Positions 44,361 through 52,127 of a DNA stretch of 64,000 nt are shown here, piece after piece. The notes under the pieces are model-generated. The model saw nothing but the letters and a program-made list of their open reading frames with translations, did not search any database and was not told where the DNA came from. Positions within the stretch are counted from its first letter, which is position 1, and the number at the start of each line of letters is the position of its first letter. Source of the stretch: an uncultured Bacteroides sp. (GTDB lineage Bacteria; Bacteroidota; Bacteroidia; Bacteroidales; Bacteroidaceae). The DNA is taken from positions 1 through 64,000 of the forward strand of contig CASFGA010000008.1 of NCBI GenBank assembly GCA_949294185.1, read 5' to 3'. The position numbers and the translations under genes were made by a program.

Positions 44361-44442
44361 AGGATTTAAACCGAATTATCCGGTTTTTTGGCAGATAAAA
44401 AAGAAAACTCTTCTTTTATGAGGGGGCGAAACAAAAAAAAGC

Positions 44443-44450
44443 TAATTTTG
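44443..44450 (+). promoter_or_regulatory. -7 box of the DUF4348-murB-MBL operon
   Basis: TAATTTTG, about 30 bases before the first gene. -33 element weak. Confidence 0.45.
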
Positions 44451-44478
44451 TCTCAAGATTATTCGTGAGTTCAGAGAA

Positions 44479-45351
44479 ATGGTAAGAATATTAATCTTTG
44501 GATGTTGTTTGCTTTTCCTGTTGGCTTCTTGTGGAGACAGACGGAAAAATGCGAATCCTTTTGATGTGTTGGCCGAACAGATTGATTCGGCGAACGCAGT
44601 ATCTTCGGATTCGGTTTGTGACCTTGCTTTTGGAGAGGAAGAGACAGTTCCCGTTGCTGCTGATGAAAGTTTTGCAGACTTTTTTTATAACTTTGCTTCT
44701 GACGAAGGATTTCAGCGTACCCGTGTAGTTTTTCCGTTCCCTTTTTATGGTGATGAGGAAGTAAGGCGTATCGGGCGTGAGGAATGGCAGTATGACCCTC
44801 TGTTTAGCCGGGAGCCGGTCTATACCGTGCTTTTCGATAAGGAAGAAGATATGGAGGTGGAGAAGGATACGGCCGTTCATAGCGTGCAGATTGATTGGAT
44901 TTATCTGTCGGCGAAAAAGGTGAAACGTTATTATTTCGAGCGTAAAGACAACCGTTGGTATCTGGAGGCGGTCAGTGTCACCCCCAAAAATGAGGAAGAT
45001 GAAGCAGGCGCCAGGGAGGAAGACTTCTTGGATTTCTACGAAAGGTTCTCTCGTGATTCCGTATTTCAGCGCAGTCGTCTTCATCATCCCTTGCTTTTTG
45101 TCACTTCTGACCCTGAAGACGAGTTCCGGATACTGGAGACGACGCTTGATGTCGGCCAGTGGTTTGCCTTTCGTCCTCCAATGATGAGAGACAGTCTTAC
45201 GAACGTTCATTACGGACAGCCTGAAAATAAAGGTTCAAAACATAAAATTGTTGAATTCAAGGGCTTTGGAAACGGATTCAGCAACACACTGTATTTCGAA
45301 TGCCGGAAAGGTATCTGGAAACTGACGAAGTTTGAAGATTTGAGTGATTGA
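44479..45351 (+). CDS. DUF4348-type lipoprotein
   Basis: A 290-residue predicted lipoprotein: signal sequence ILIFGCCLLFLLASC with a lipobox LASC. The mature part has two related halves, each starting with a segment like SFADFFYNFASDEGFQRTRVVFPF and EDFLDFYERFSRDSVFQRSRLHHPL, an internal duplication visible by eye. This fits DUF4348, a Bacteroidetes family of unknown function. It is six bases upstream of murB and likely sits in the envelope. Confidence 0.75.
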   Translation: MVRILIFGCCLLFLLASCGDRRKNANPFDVLAEQIDSANAVSSDSVCDLAFGEEETVPVAADESFADFFYNFASDEGFQRTRVVFPFPFYGDEEVRRIGREEWQYDPLFSREPVYTVLFDKEEDMEVEKDTAVHSVQIDWIYLSAKKVKRYYFERKDNRWYLEAVSVTPKNEEDEAGAREEDFLDFYERFSRDSVFQRSRLHHPLLFVTSDPEDEFRILETTLDVGQWFAFRPPMMRDSLTNVHYGQPENKGSKHKIVEFKGFGNGFSNTLYFECRKGIWKLTKFEDLSD

Positions 45352-45357
45352 TATTCT

Positions 45358-46362
45358 ATGAAAATATATAAGGATTATTCTCTTCTCCCGTACAATACTT
45401 TCGGGATGGATGTGAAGGCGGCGCGGTTTGTTGAGTATGATTCGGTGGAAGAGCTTGTGAAATTTCTGGACGGACAGGAAGGGCCTTTTCCATTTCTGCA
45501 TATCGGCGGAGGGAGCAATCTGCTGTTTACGGCGGATTATGCAGGCACAGTCCTTCATTCGGCCATAAAGGGGCGGGAGATTGTCGGTGAAACTGAAGAT
45601 TGGGTCGACATCCGTGTGGGGGCAGGTGAGGTATGGGATGATTTTGTGGCTTATGCCGTGGCCTGCGGGTGGTATGGAGCCGAGAATCTTTCTCTTATTC
45701 CGGGCGAGGTGGGAGCTTCTGCCGTTCAGAACATCGGGGCTTATGGTGTGGAGGTAAAAGACTTGATCCGTTTTGTCGATGCCATTTGTCTGGAGACAGG
45801 CAGGGAGCGTCGGTTTACAAACGGGGAATGCCGTTATTCTTATCGCGACAGCGTGTTCAAGAAAGAGCTGAAAGGCAAATATGTCATTACGCATGTAACT
45901 TTCCGCTTGGGAAAACGGCCGGGCTTCCGGTTGGATTATGGAAATATCCAGGCGGAACTGGATGGTTGTGAGCCGACACTCGACGGGGTTCGTCAGGCAG
46001 TCATCCGGATTCGTCGGGCGAAACTTCCGGATCCGAAGCTGTTGGGAAACGGAGGAAGCTTTTTTATGAATCCGGTCGTAGAGCCGGAACAGTTTGAAGC
46101 ATTGGCAAAGCGTTATCCCGACATGCCTTGTTATCCTGCTGCCGGAGGCCGGGTGAAAATTCCTGCGGGATGGCTTATCGACCGTTGCGGATGGAAAGGG
46201 AGGTCTGTCGGTCGTGCGGCAGTCTATGAAAGGCAGGCGTTGGTCTTGGTCAATCTGGGAGGAGCGACAGGCAGGGAGATTCTGCATTTGGCTCAAGCTG
46301 TAGCACATTCGGTCAGGGAGAAGTTTGGCGTGACAATAACGCCAGAGGTAAATATTATTTAG
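45358..46362 (+). CDS. murB: UDP-N-acetylenolpyruvoylglucosamine reductase
   Basis: MurB reduces UDP-GlcNAc-enolpyruvate to UDP-MurNAc with FAD and NADPH, an early peptidoglycan step. The 334-residue protein has the FAD region LHIGGGSNLLFTADYAGTVLH near 48-68, LSLIPGEVGASAVQNIGAYGVEVKDL near 112-137, and the catalytic Ser in GNGGSFFMNPVV near 238. The closing CTITPEVNII-type end is typical of type I MurB. It is in a three-gene operon, with four bases to the next gene. Confidence 0.96.
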   Translation: MKIYKDYSLLPYNTFGMDVKAARFVEYDSVEELVKFLDGQEGPFPFLHIGGGSNLLFTADYAGTVLHSAIKGREIVGETEDWVDIRVGAGEVWDDFVAYAVACGWYGAENLSLIPGEVGASAVQNIGAYGVEVKDLIRFVDAICLETGRERRFTNGECRYSYRDSVFKKELKGKYVITHVTFRLGKRPGFRLDYGNIQAELDGCEPTLDGVRQAVIRIRRAKLPDPKLLGNGGSFFMNPVVEPEQFEALAKRYPDMPCYPAAGGRVKIPAGWLIDRCGWKGRSVGRAAVYERQALVLVNLGGATGREILHLAQAVAHSVREKFGVTITPEVNII

Positions 46363-46366
46363 GATT

Positions 46367-47143
46367 ATGAAGATTTCGATATTGGGAAGCGGAACATCGG
46401 TCGGTGTTCCGCAGGTGGGATGCAGATGTAAGGTCTGTACCAGTCATGACAAGCGTGACAGACGGTTGCGGTGTTCCGGGATGGTGGAGCATGACGGTGT
46501 GCGGATATTGGTGGACTGCGGGCCTGACTTCCGCGAGCAGATGATTCGGATGGATGATTATCGTCCGATTGACGGCGTGCTGGTTACGCATGAGCATTAT
46601 GATCATGTGGGCGGCTTGGATGATTTGCGTCCTTTCTGCTCTTTCCGCGAGATTCCCGTCTGTGCAGAAGATTATGTGGCCGACCGTCTTCAGAGTCGTA
46701 TGCCTTATTGTTTTGTCAAGCATCCTTATCCGGGTGTTCCTCACATTCCCTTGAAACGCCTTCATGTTGGTGAAGCTTTTTATGTCACAAACAGTGAAGG
46801 AAAGGCTGTCGAGGTGATTCCTTTCCGCGTTATGCACGGACAGCTTCCGATTTTAGGCTACCGGATTGGCCGGATGGCGTGGATAACCGATATGCTGACT
46901 CTTCCGGAAGAGTCGTATTCATATCTCGGGGGCTTGGATTGTCTGGTGATGAATGCGCTTCGCTTTGAAAAACATTGGACACACCAGTCGTTGGGTGAAG
47001 CGTTGGAGCAGGCAGAGCGGATTGGTGCCCGTGAAACTTATTTCATTCACATGAGTCATGGCATCGGCCTTCATGCCGAAACATCCGGATTGCTTCCTCC
47101 CCATGTTCATCTGGCCTATGACGGTCTGACGATAATCTTGTAG
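46367..47143 (+). CDS. Metallo-beta-lactamase-fold hydrolase (PhnP-like)
   Basis: The 258-residue protein has the zinc motif HEHYDHVGG (near 76-84), an early GSGTSVGVPQVGCRCKVC segment and a late FIHMSHGIGLH. This pattern matches the PhnP/RNase Z-like branch of the metallo-beta-lactamase fold, phosphodiesterases acting on cyclic phosphates or nucleic acids. The Cys pair CRCKVC could bind an extra metal, as in PhnP-type proteins. Substrate unknown. Last gene of the DUF4348-murB operon. Confidence 0.85.
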   Translation: MKISILGSGTSVGVPQVGCRCKVCTSHDKRDRRLRCSGMVEHDGVRILVDCGPDFREQMIRMDDYRPIDGVLVTHEHYDHVGGLDDLRPFCSFREIPVCAEDYVADRLQSRMPYCFVKHPYPGVPHIPLKRLHVGEAFYVTNSEGKAVEVIPFRVMHGQLPILGYRIGRMAWITDMLTLPEESYSYLGGLDCLVMNALRFEKHWTHQSLGEALEQAERIGARETYFIHMSHGIGLHAETSGLLPPHVHLAYDGLTIIL

Positions 47144-47229
47144 ATTGATTTTCCGGTCTTTGAAAAAATCTTTTTCATTATAGCCGTAAAGTGTTTTTGC
47201 GGGGGATATTTTTGTGGACAGTAAGACAA

Positions 47230-47269
47230 ACGGGGAGGCTGCCGCAGTCAGTTGCGGCAACCTCCCCGT
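47230..47269 (-). terminator. Terminator-like hairpin at the end of the S9 peptidase gene
   Basis: ACGGGGAGG pairs with CCTCCCCGT and TGCCGCA with TGCGGCA. On the minus strand TTTGTCTT follows. It lies 30 bases past the peptidase stop and between convergent genes. Confidence 0.65.
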
Positions 47270-47300
47270 CCTGTTGAGAGGATTGTCCGTCGTCAGACGG

Positions 47301-49547
47301 TTATTTTCCTGTCTTTACTTCGCTCCATGCCGGCGGATTGACACCCATCAAATGGCGGACGAAGAAATCATAACGTTTGTGTTCGCCGAAATCCTCACCC
47401 ATCGTGTGGTGCGCTCCGGGGATAACCACCAGTTCAAAGTCTTTGTTTGCCTTGATCAGTGCATTGACCACCTGCATGGTTGAGGCCGGATCTACGTTGT
47501 CATCCATCTCGCCTACCACCAGCATAAGCGGGCGTTGCAGCAGGTGGGCATTCTCCACATTTGAGCATTCTTCATAAGATTCGTCTACCGGGTATCCCAT
47601 CCACAGTTCGTTCCACCAAATCTTGTCCATGCGGTTGTCATGACATCCGCATGCCGAGTAGGCAGCCTTGTAAAACTCGGGATGAAGCAGCACTGCGGTA
47701 GTTGATTCTTGCCCGCCGGCAGAGCATCCGAAAATTCCCACACGGTCAATGTCCATATACGGATACTTTTCGGCGGCAGCTTTAATCCAAGCAATGTGGT
47801 CGGGAAGCCCTGCATCCTTCAGGTTTTTATAGCATACCTCCTCAAAATCCTTTGATCGGAATGAAGTGGTCATACCGTCCACCTGCACTACGATAAAGCC
47901 CAGTTCGGCGAGAGAAGTCATCCACCAGTTGTATGAAGAGAATGTCTTGGGCACATACTGGTCACCCGGCCCGGAGTAGATATACTCGACAATCGGATAT
48001 TTCTTGGCCGGGTCGAAGTTTGTCGGGCGGTAAATCACTCCCCACATATCGGTCTTTCCGTCGCGTCCTTTGGCAGTAAAGACTTCGGGCGCTTTCCATC
48101 CGTTGGCTGTAAGGCGGGAAATGTCAGCCTTTTCCAACTGCATGATGACTTTTCCGTCGGAAGCGCTGCGGAGCACTGCAGTGGGAGCCTGGTCTACCTT
48201 AGAGTAAACATCTACCAGATATTGATAGTCCGGAGAATACCAGGCTGTATGCATGCCTTCTTCCGGAGTGAGCGCGGTCAGTCCTTTGCCGTCAAATCCG
48301 ATACGGTAATAGTGAATCAGATACGGATCCTCGTCTTTGTTCATGCCGTTTGCTGAGAAATAAATCTGTTCGTTGGCTTCGTCTACATACTGCACGCCTC
48401 TTACGTACCATTCTCCTTTGGTAATCTGGTGGGTAGGTCTTGCCGTAGCGCGGTCGTACATGTACAGATGGTTGTAGTTGTCTCGTTCGCTTGACCAGAT
48501 GATGCGCTTGCCGTCGGTCAGATAATGCCGGAAAATGCGTGGATAGTTGACATATTTTTCCTCTTTTTCTTCAATCAAAGGGCGTACACTCCCATCGGAA
48601 ACAGACATTTCGAGCACGCGATAGACTTTATGGCTGCGTTCGTTGTACTCGAAGGTAATGCCTTTGCTGTCGTTGTTCCATTGCGGGCCGTAAATGTCAT
48701 ACTGGTGGCTGAACAGTTCGGTAGAGGGGATAAGGCGTTTTCCATCTTCCACTCCAAAAATGCAAGGCACCTTAAAGGGAAGTTCGTCGCCGGGCTTGGC
48801 ATATTCCTGCTTATGAAGTTTGGGCTGCAATTGGTCGGCAGGAGAGGATTCTACATAGTAAACGTAGCGTTTCTCTACAGGGCGGATACGGCATGCGGCT
48901 ACATATCTTGAGTCTGGCGACCACTGGATGTAAGAAGAATAGTAGTTGCTCAGCGTTCCGTCGAGGCTGAGTTGTTTTTCTTTTCCTGTAGCTGTTTCTC
49001 GCACGTATACATTGTCATTTTTTATAAATGCGATATATTTGCCGTCTGGCGATGAAACAGGCAGACCACCTTTTTCGTCGTCCACTTCCATCCAGTGGCG
49101 TTGGCGTCCTGGTGCAGGCAGCGTACCTTCTTCACTTAATTTGTTGCGGCGTATGTCAAAGCTCCATCGTTTGTTGTCATATACAAAGCGCAGTGTGTCC
49201 GTTCCTTTCGTCACTTGGCAACGTTGGATAGGCAGTTGCATCGGGTTGATGTCTTTCCCTGTCAAGGTCTCAAGGGCAGCCGAAAGCTTTTCTTGGTTGA
49301 ACAGGGCAGAGCGTTTCTGCTTGTTTGCATCTACTTTTACATATTCTGTGCCTTCGGGCGTATTGCGGACATACCAGAAAAAAGCCGTTTCGTCTATCCA
49401 TTGGGGAGTTACATTACTGTAGAAAACATGTTTGGCATTGTATTTTTCGCGTAGTTCATAAGCCCTGTTGTAGTCTGAGAGCGTGCCTTGCGCCCATCCC
49501 GCGCTGCCGATCAGGAGCGCTGTTCCAAATAAAATAATGTGTTTCAT
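47301..49547 (-). CDS. S9-family (DPP IV-like) serine peptidase
   Basis: A 748-residue exported peptidase (signal MKHIILFGTALLIGSAGWAQ). Residues about 30-480 form a beta-propeller (DPP IV N-terminal) and about 500-740 the alpha/beta-hydrolase with the triad Ser609 in GCSAGGQ, Asp682 or Asp683 in GEMDDNVDP, and His713 or His714 in PGAHHTM. Typical DPP IV has GWSYGG around the Ser, and here it is GCSAGG. It would trim dipeptides from peptides in the periplasm. Single gene, separated from the GH127 by a long inverted repeat. Confidence 0.88.
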   Translation of the reverse strand: MKHIILFGTALLIGSAGWAQGTLSDYNRAYELREKYNAKHVFYSNVTPQWIDETAFFWYVRNTPEGTEYVKVDANKQKRSALFNQEKLSAALETLTGKDINPMQLPIQRCQVTKGTDTLRFVYDNKRWSFDIRRNKLSEEGTLPAPGRQRHWMEVDDEKGGLPVSSPDGKYIAFIKNDNVYVRETATGKEKQLSLDGTLSNYYSSYIQWSPDSRYVAACRIRPVEKRYVYYVESSPADQLQPKLHKQEYAKPGDELPFKVPCIFGVEDGKRLIPSTELFSHQYDIYGPQWNNDSKGITFEYNERSHKVYRVLEMSVSDGSVRPLIEEKEEKYVNYPRIFRHYLTDGKRIIWSSERDNYNHLYMYDRATARPTHQITKGEWYVRGVQYVDEANEQIYFSANGMNKDEDPYLIHYYRIGFDGKGLTALTPEEGMHTAWYSPDYQYLVDVYSKVDQAPTAVLRSASDGKVIMQLEKADISRLTANGWKAPEVFTAKGRDGKTDMWGVIYRPTNFDPAKKYPIVEYIYSGPGDQYVPKTFSSYNWWMTSLAELGFIVVQVDGMTTSFRSKDFEEVCYKNLKDAGLPDHIAWIKAAAEKYPYMDIDRVGIFGCSAGGQESTTAVLLHPEFYKAAYSACGCHDNRMDKIWWNELWMGYPVDESYEECSNVENAHLLQRPLMLVVGEMDDNVDPASTMQVVNALIKANKDFELVVIPGAHHTMGEDFGEHKRYDFFVRHLMGVNPPAWSEVKTGK

Positions 49548-49587
49548 GTGTGATTTCGTCGTTTTTTGTTGAGTAATGTCATGAAAT

Positions 49588-49660
49588 CAGGTGCGGAATA
49601 TACGGATATTGCGGCCTTTCTGCTGAAATCAAACCTTAAAATCCGTATAATCCGCACCTG
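49588..49660. repeat. Long inverted repeat between the S9 peptidase and GH127 genes
   Basis: Arms of 20 bases (49588-49607 and 49641-49660) pair fully except one A-A mismatch, around a 33-base loop. No T-run follows on either strand. It separates the GH127 gene from the S9 peptidase promoter region. Confidence 0.7.
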
Positions 49661-49693
49661 AAAAATAATATTCCTAACTTTTAGTCGTCCTTT

Positions 49694-52102
49694 TTATTTC
49701 ACTTCCCATTCAAAGAGTCCTGAAGCGCTCTTTTCTGGTTGAACAACTTCCAGTTTTACAGCTGTTGTCTTTACCGGTTCAAAGTCTACTGTATTCGGAT
49801 TGCCTTTCTTTATGCCATATTCATTCAGGTTCTGAACCGGAACCCAAGCACCTGTAGTGTCTTTATAATAGATCTTCCATGCTTTCGGAACGCGGCAACC
49901 GCCCCATGGAGAATCGTCATACCAGTATACTGTTGAGCTGGAAACTGTCATGGCTTCGGGAAACTCGTAGGAAATCCATTCGGTAGTTCCTTCTTTCGGC
50001 CACCAATGGTAGTAAGGGATAGTGCGGTCGTTTTCATCTTTTGGTACCAAACCGTCGGCGATGGCAGACAAAGATTTCACTTTGTGTGATGCATCTATCT
50101 TGCTTTTTGAAGCCAAAGTCGGGATTGCCGTCGGACGGGTGGCGCTGACTTCTTGCGGCAGCCAAACGGCCATATTGCCTGCTCCACGGTGTGCCCATGC
50201 GTAATAAGGGATAAGAGTCAGTGTATGGTCTTTTGTTACCAGACGCCCGCTTTCATCATATTCCAGAGTCTGGGCTTGAGTCTTGATTTCGTTGATTCCA
50301 TAAAGCAGGTCAGGCTTGTTTACCACTTCAAATTTCGGAGTGCGGTTCATCAATACGCTCAGCACATCGAAGTCATTGTCCGGCCATTCGGCGCAATAAA
50401 CAACGGGACCTCTTTCTACAGCGATGCGTCCGCGGTCAGCTTCCACTTTATTATTGGCTTTAACGGTACGAACTTCCATATCGAAATGAACTTCTACCTT
50501 ATCGCCTTTTTTCCATTTGCGGTCAATAGTGAAGTATCCTTGCTGCAAATCAGCCTTTACTTCTTCGCCATTAACTTTTACACTGTATTTCGGGCGCAAT
50601 CCGTCGGTATATGTGTAAAGGTCACTCGGAACTACTTGGTTTTGTACCCATCCTGGGATACGGATTTTCAAGGCGAACTGTCCGGCAGAGTTACGGTCTA
50701 TCTGAATTGTAATATCGCCGTTCCATGGGTAAGAAGCGGTTTGCTTCAGGCTGACCTTTTTGCCGCCGACTTGCAGCGTAGCATTGTTTGACATAAACAG
50801 GTTGACATATACGTTCTTGTCTTTTACTGCGTAGACATATCCGGGCAATGACGGAATGAAACGGCAGATATTAGACGGACAGCATGCGCATCCAAACCAC
50901 GGTTGGCGTTGGTGTTGGCCCATAGATTCCAATGGATTCGGGTAGAAGAAACCTCCACCGTCAAGCGAAACGCCTGATATCAGGCCGTTGTATAAGGTAC
51001 GTTCCAACACATCATAATATTTGGAATCGCCGTGCAACAGGAACAGGCGGTAATTGACATATACATTACCGATGGCTGCACAAGTCTCACAGTAAGCCGA
51101 CATATTGGGCAATTCATAGTTTGCCCCGAAAGCTTCACCGTTGTTTGTCGCTCCGATACCTCCGGTGATATAAAGCTTTTTACTTACGATATTGTCCCAA
51201 ATACGGTCTATAGCGTGTACATAGGAAGTATCACCAGTAAGAGCGGCAACATCTGCCATACCCGAATACATATATGTAGCGCGTACGGCATGTCCTACGG
51301 CCTCATCTTGTTCGATTACTGGCTTATGAGCTTGGCTGTATTCATCGCGCCGGGAAGTGTATCCACGCTTATCCAAGAAGAATTTGGCTTGCTTCAAATA
51401 TTTTTCATCTCCTGTCACAAGATACAGTTTGGCCAATGCCATTTCAGCTATCTGGTGTCCCGGAACACGGACTACTTGGTCAGGACCGTCGCCTATCTCC
51501 CGGCAAACGCAGTCTGCATAGCGGATGGCAATGTCAAGGAAGTTGCGCTTTCCGGTAGCCTGATAGTGTGCAATCGCTCCTTCTATCATGTGTCCCAGAT
51601 TGTAGAACTCGTGACTAAGGTCTTCTACCTTCTCCCAACGCTTGCTTCCGGCCCATTCATGTGGATGTTTTGGATTCATGGTACGTGAAGTATACAGGTA
51701 TCCGTCCGGTTCTTGTGCCGCAGCAACGATTACCAACACGCTGTCGATATATTTTTGCAGTTTCTTGTCAGGATAGGTTTGCAGCAGATAGCTGGCTCCT
51801 TCGATGGTTTTATAGACATCTGTATCATCGAAAGAGTAGCCCGTTACCTCGTTTGATTCACTTGGATGAGCTGCCATTTCAAAGTTTTTGTAGCGTCCGG
51901 TTTCTTCGCATTTGCTGAAAGCCAACGGGATGGTCACTTCACGACTTGCCTTTAGGCGTTGTCCCCAGAATGAATCCGTTATCTTTACTGAAGTGAAAGG
52001 CACCGGATTAATGGGATAACCGTGGGCTTCAGTTTTCTTTTGCGCGTATGCTCCTCCGAATACCATCGAGAAAAGCAAAGCTGAAATCATTAGTTTCTTC
52101 AT
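49694..52102 (-). CDS. GH127 beta-L-arabinofuranosidase-like enzyme
   Basis: The 802-residue protein starts MKKLMISALLFSMVFGGAYAQ, a signal peptide. An upstream in-frame ATG (52159) would overlap the GH43 gene and add a poor leader, so the start at 52102 is preferred, 25 bases after GH43. Glu339, Cys341, Cys407 and Cys408 (ETC and CACCPSN) align with the zinc and nucleophile set of the characterised Bifidobacterium GH127 enzyme, where the first Cys of the CC pair is the nucleophile. It would remove beta-linked L-arabinofuranose from plant glycoproteins or glycans. Last gene of the GH97-GH43-GH127 group. Confidence 0.9.
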   Translation of the reverse strand: MKKLMISALLFSMVFGGAYAQKKTEAHGYPINPVPFTSVKITDSFWGQRLKASREVTIPLAFSKCEETGRYKNFEMAAHPSESNEVTGYSFDDTDVYKTIEGASYLLQTYPDKKLQKYIDSVLVIVAAAQEPDGYLYTSRTMNPKHPHEWAGSKRWEKVEDLSHEFYNLGHMIEGAIAHYQATGKRNFLDIAIRYADCVCREIGDGPDQVVRVPGHQIAEMALAKLYLVTGDEKYLKQAKFFLDKRGYTSRRDEYSQAHKPVIEQDEAVGHAVRATYMYSGMADVAALTGDTSYVHAIDRIWDNIVSKKLYITGGIGATNNGEAFGANYELPNMSAYCETCAAIGNVYVNYRLFLLHGDSKYYDVLERTLYNGLISGVSLDGGGFFYPNPLESMGQHQRQPWFGCACCPSNICRFIPSLPGYVYAVKDKNVYVNLFMSNNATLQVGGKKVSLKQTASYPWNGDITIQIDRNSAGQFALKIRIPGWVQNQVVPSDLYTYTDGLRPKYSVKVNGEEVKADLQQGYFTIDRKWKKGDKVEVHFDMEVRTVKANNKVEADRGRIAVERGPVVYCAEWPDNDFDVLSVLMNRTPKFEVVNKPDLLYGINEIKTQAQTLEYDESGRLVTKDHTLTLIPYYAWAHRGAGNMAVWLPQEVSATRPTAIPTLASKSKIDASHKVKSLSAIADGLVPKDENDRTIPYYHWWPKEGTTEWISYEFPEAMTVSSSTVYWYDDSPWGGCRVPKAWKIYYKDTTGAWVPVQNLNEYGIKKGNPNTVDFEPVKTTAVKLEVVQPEKSASGLFEWEVK

Positions 52103-52127
52103 GGTTATGGCTATTAATGGTTTTAGT

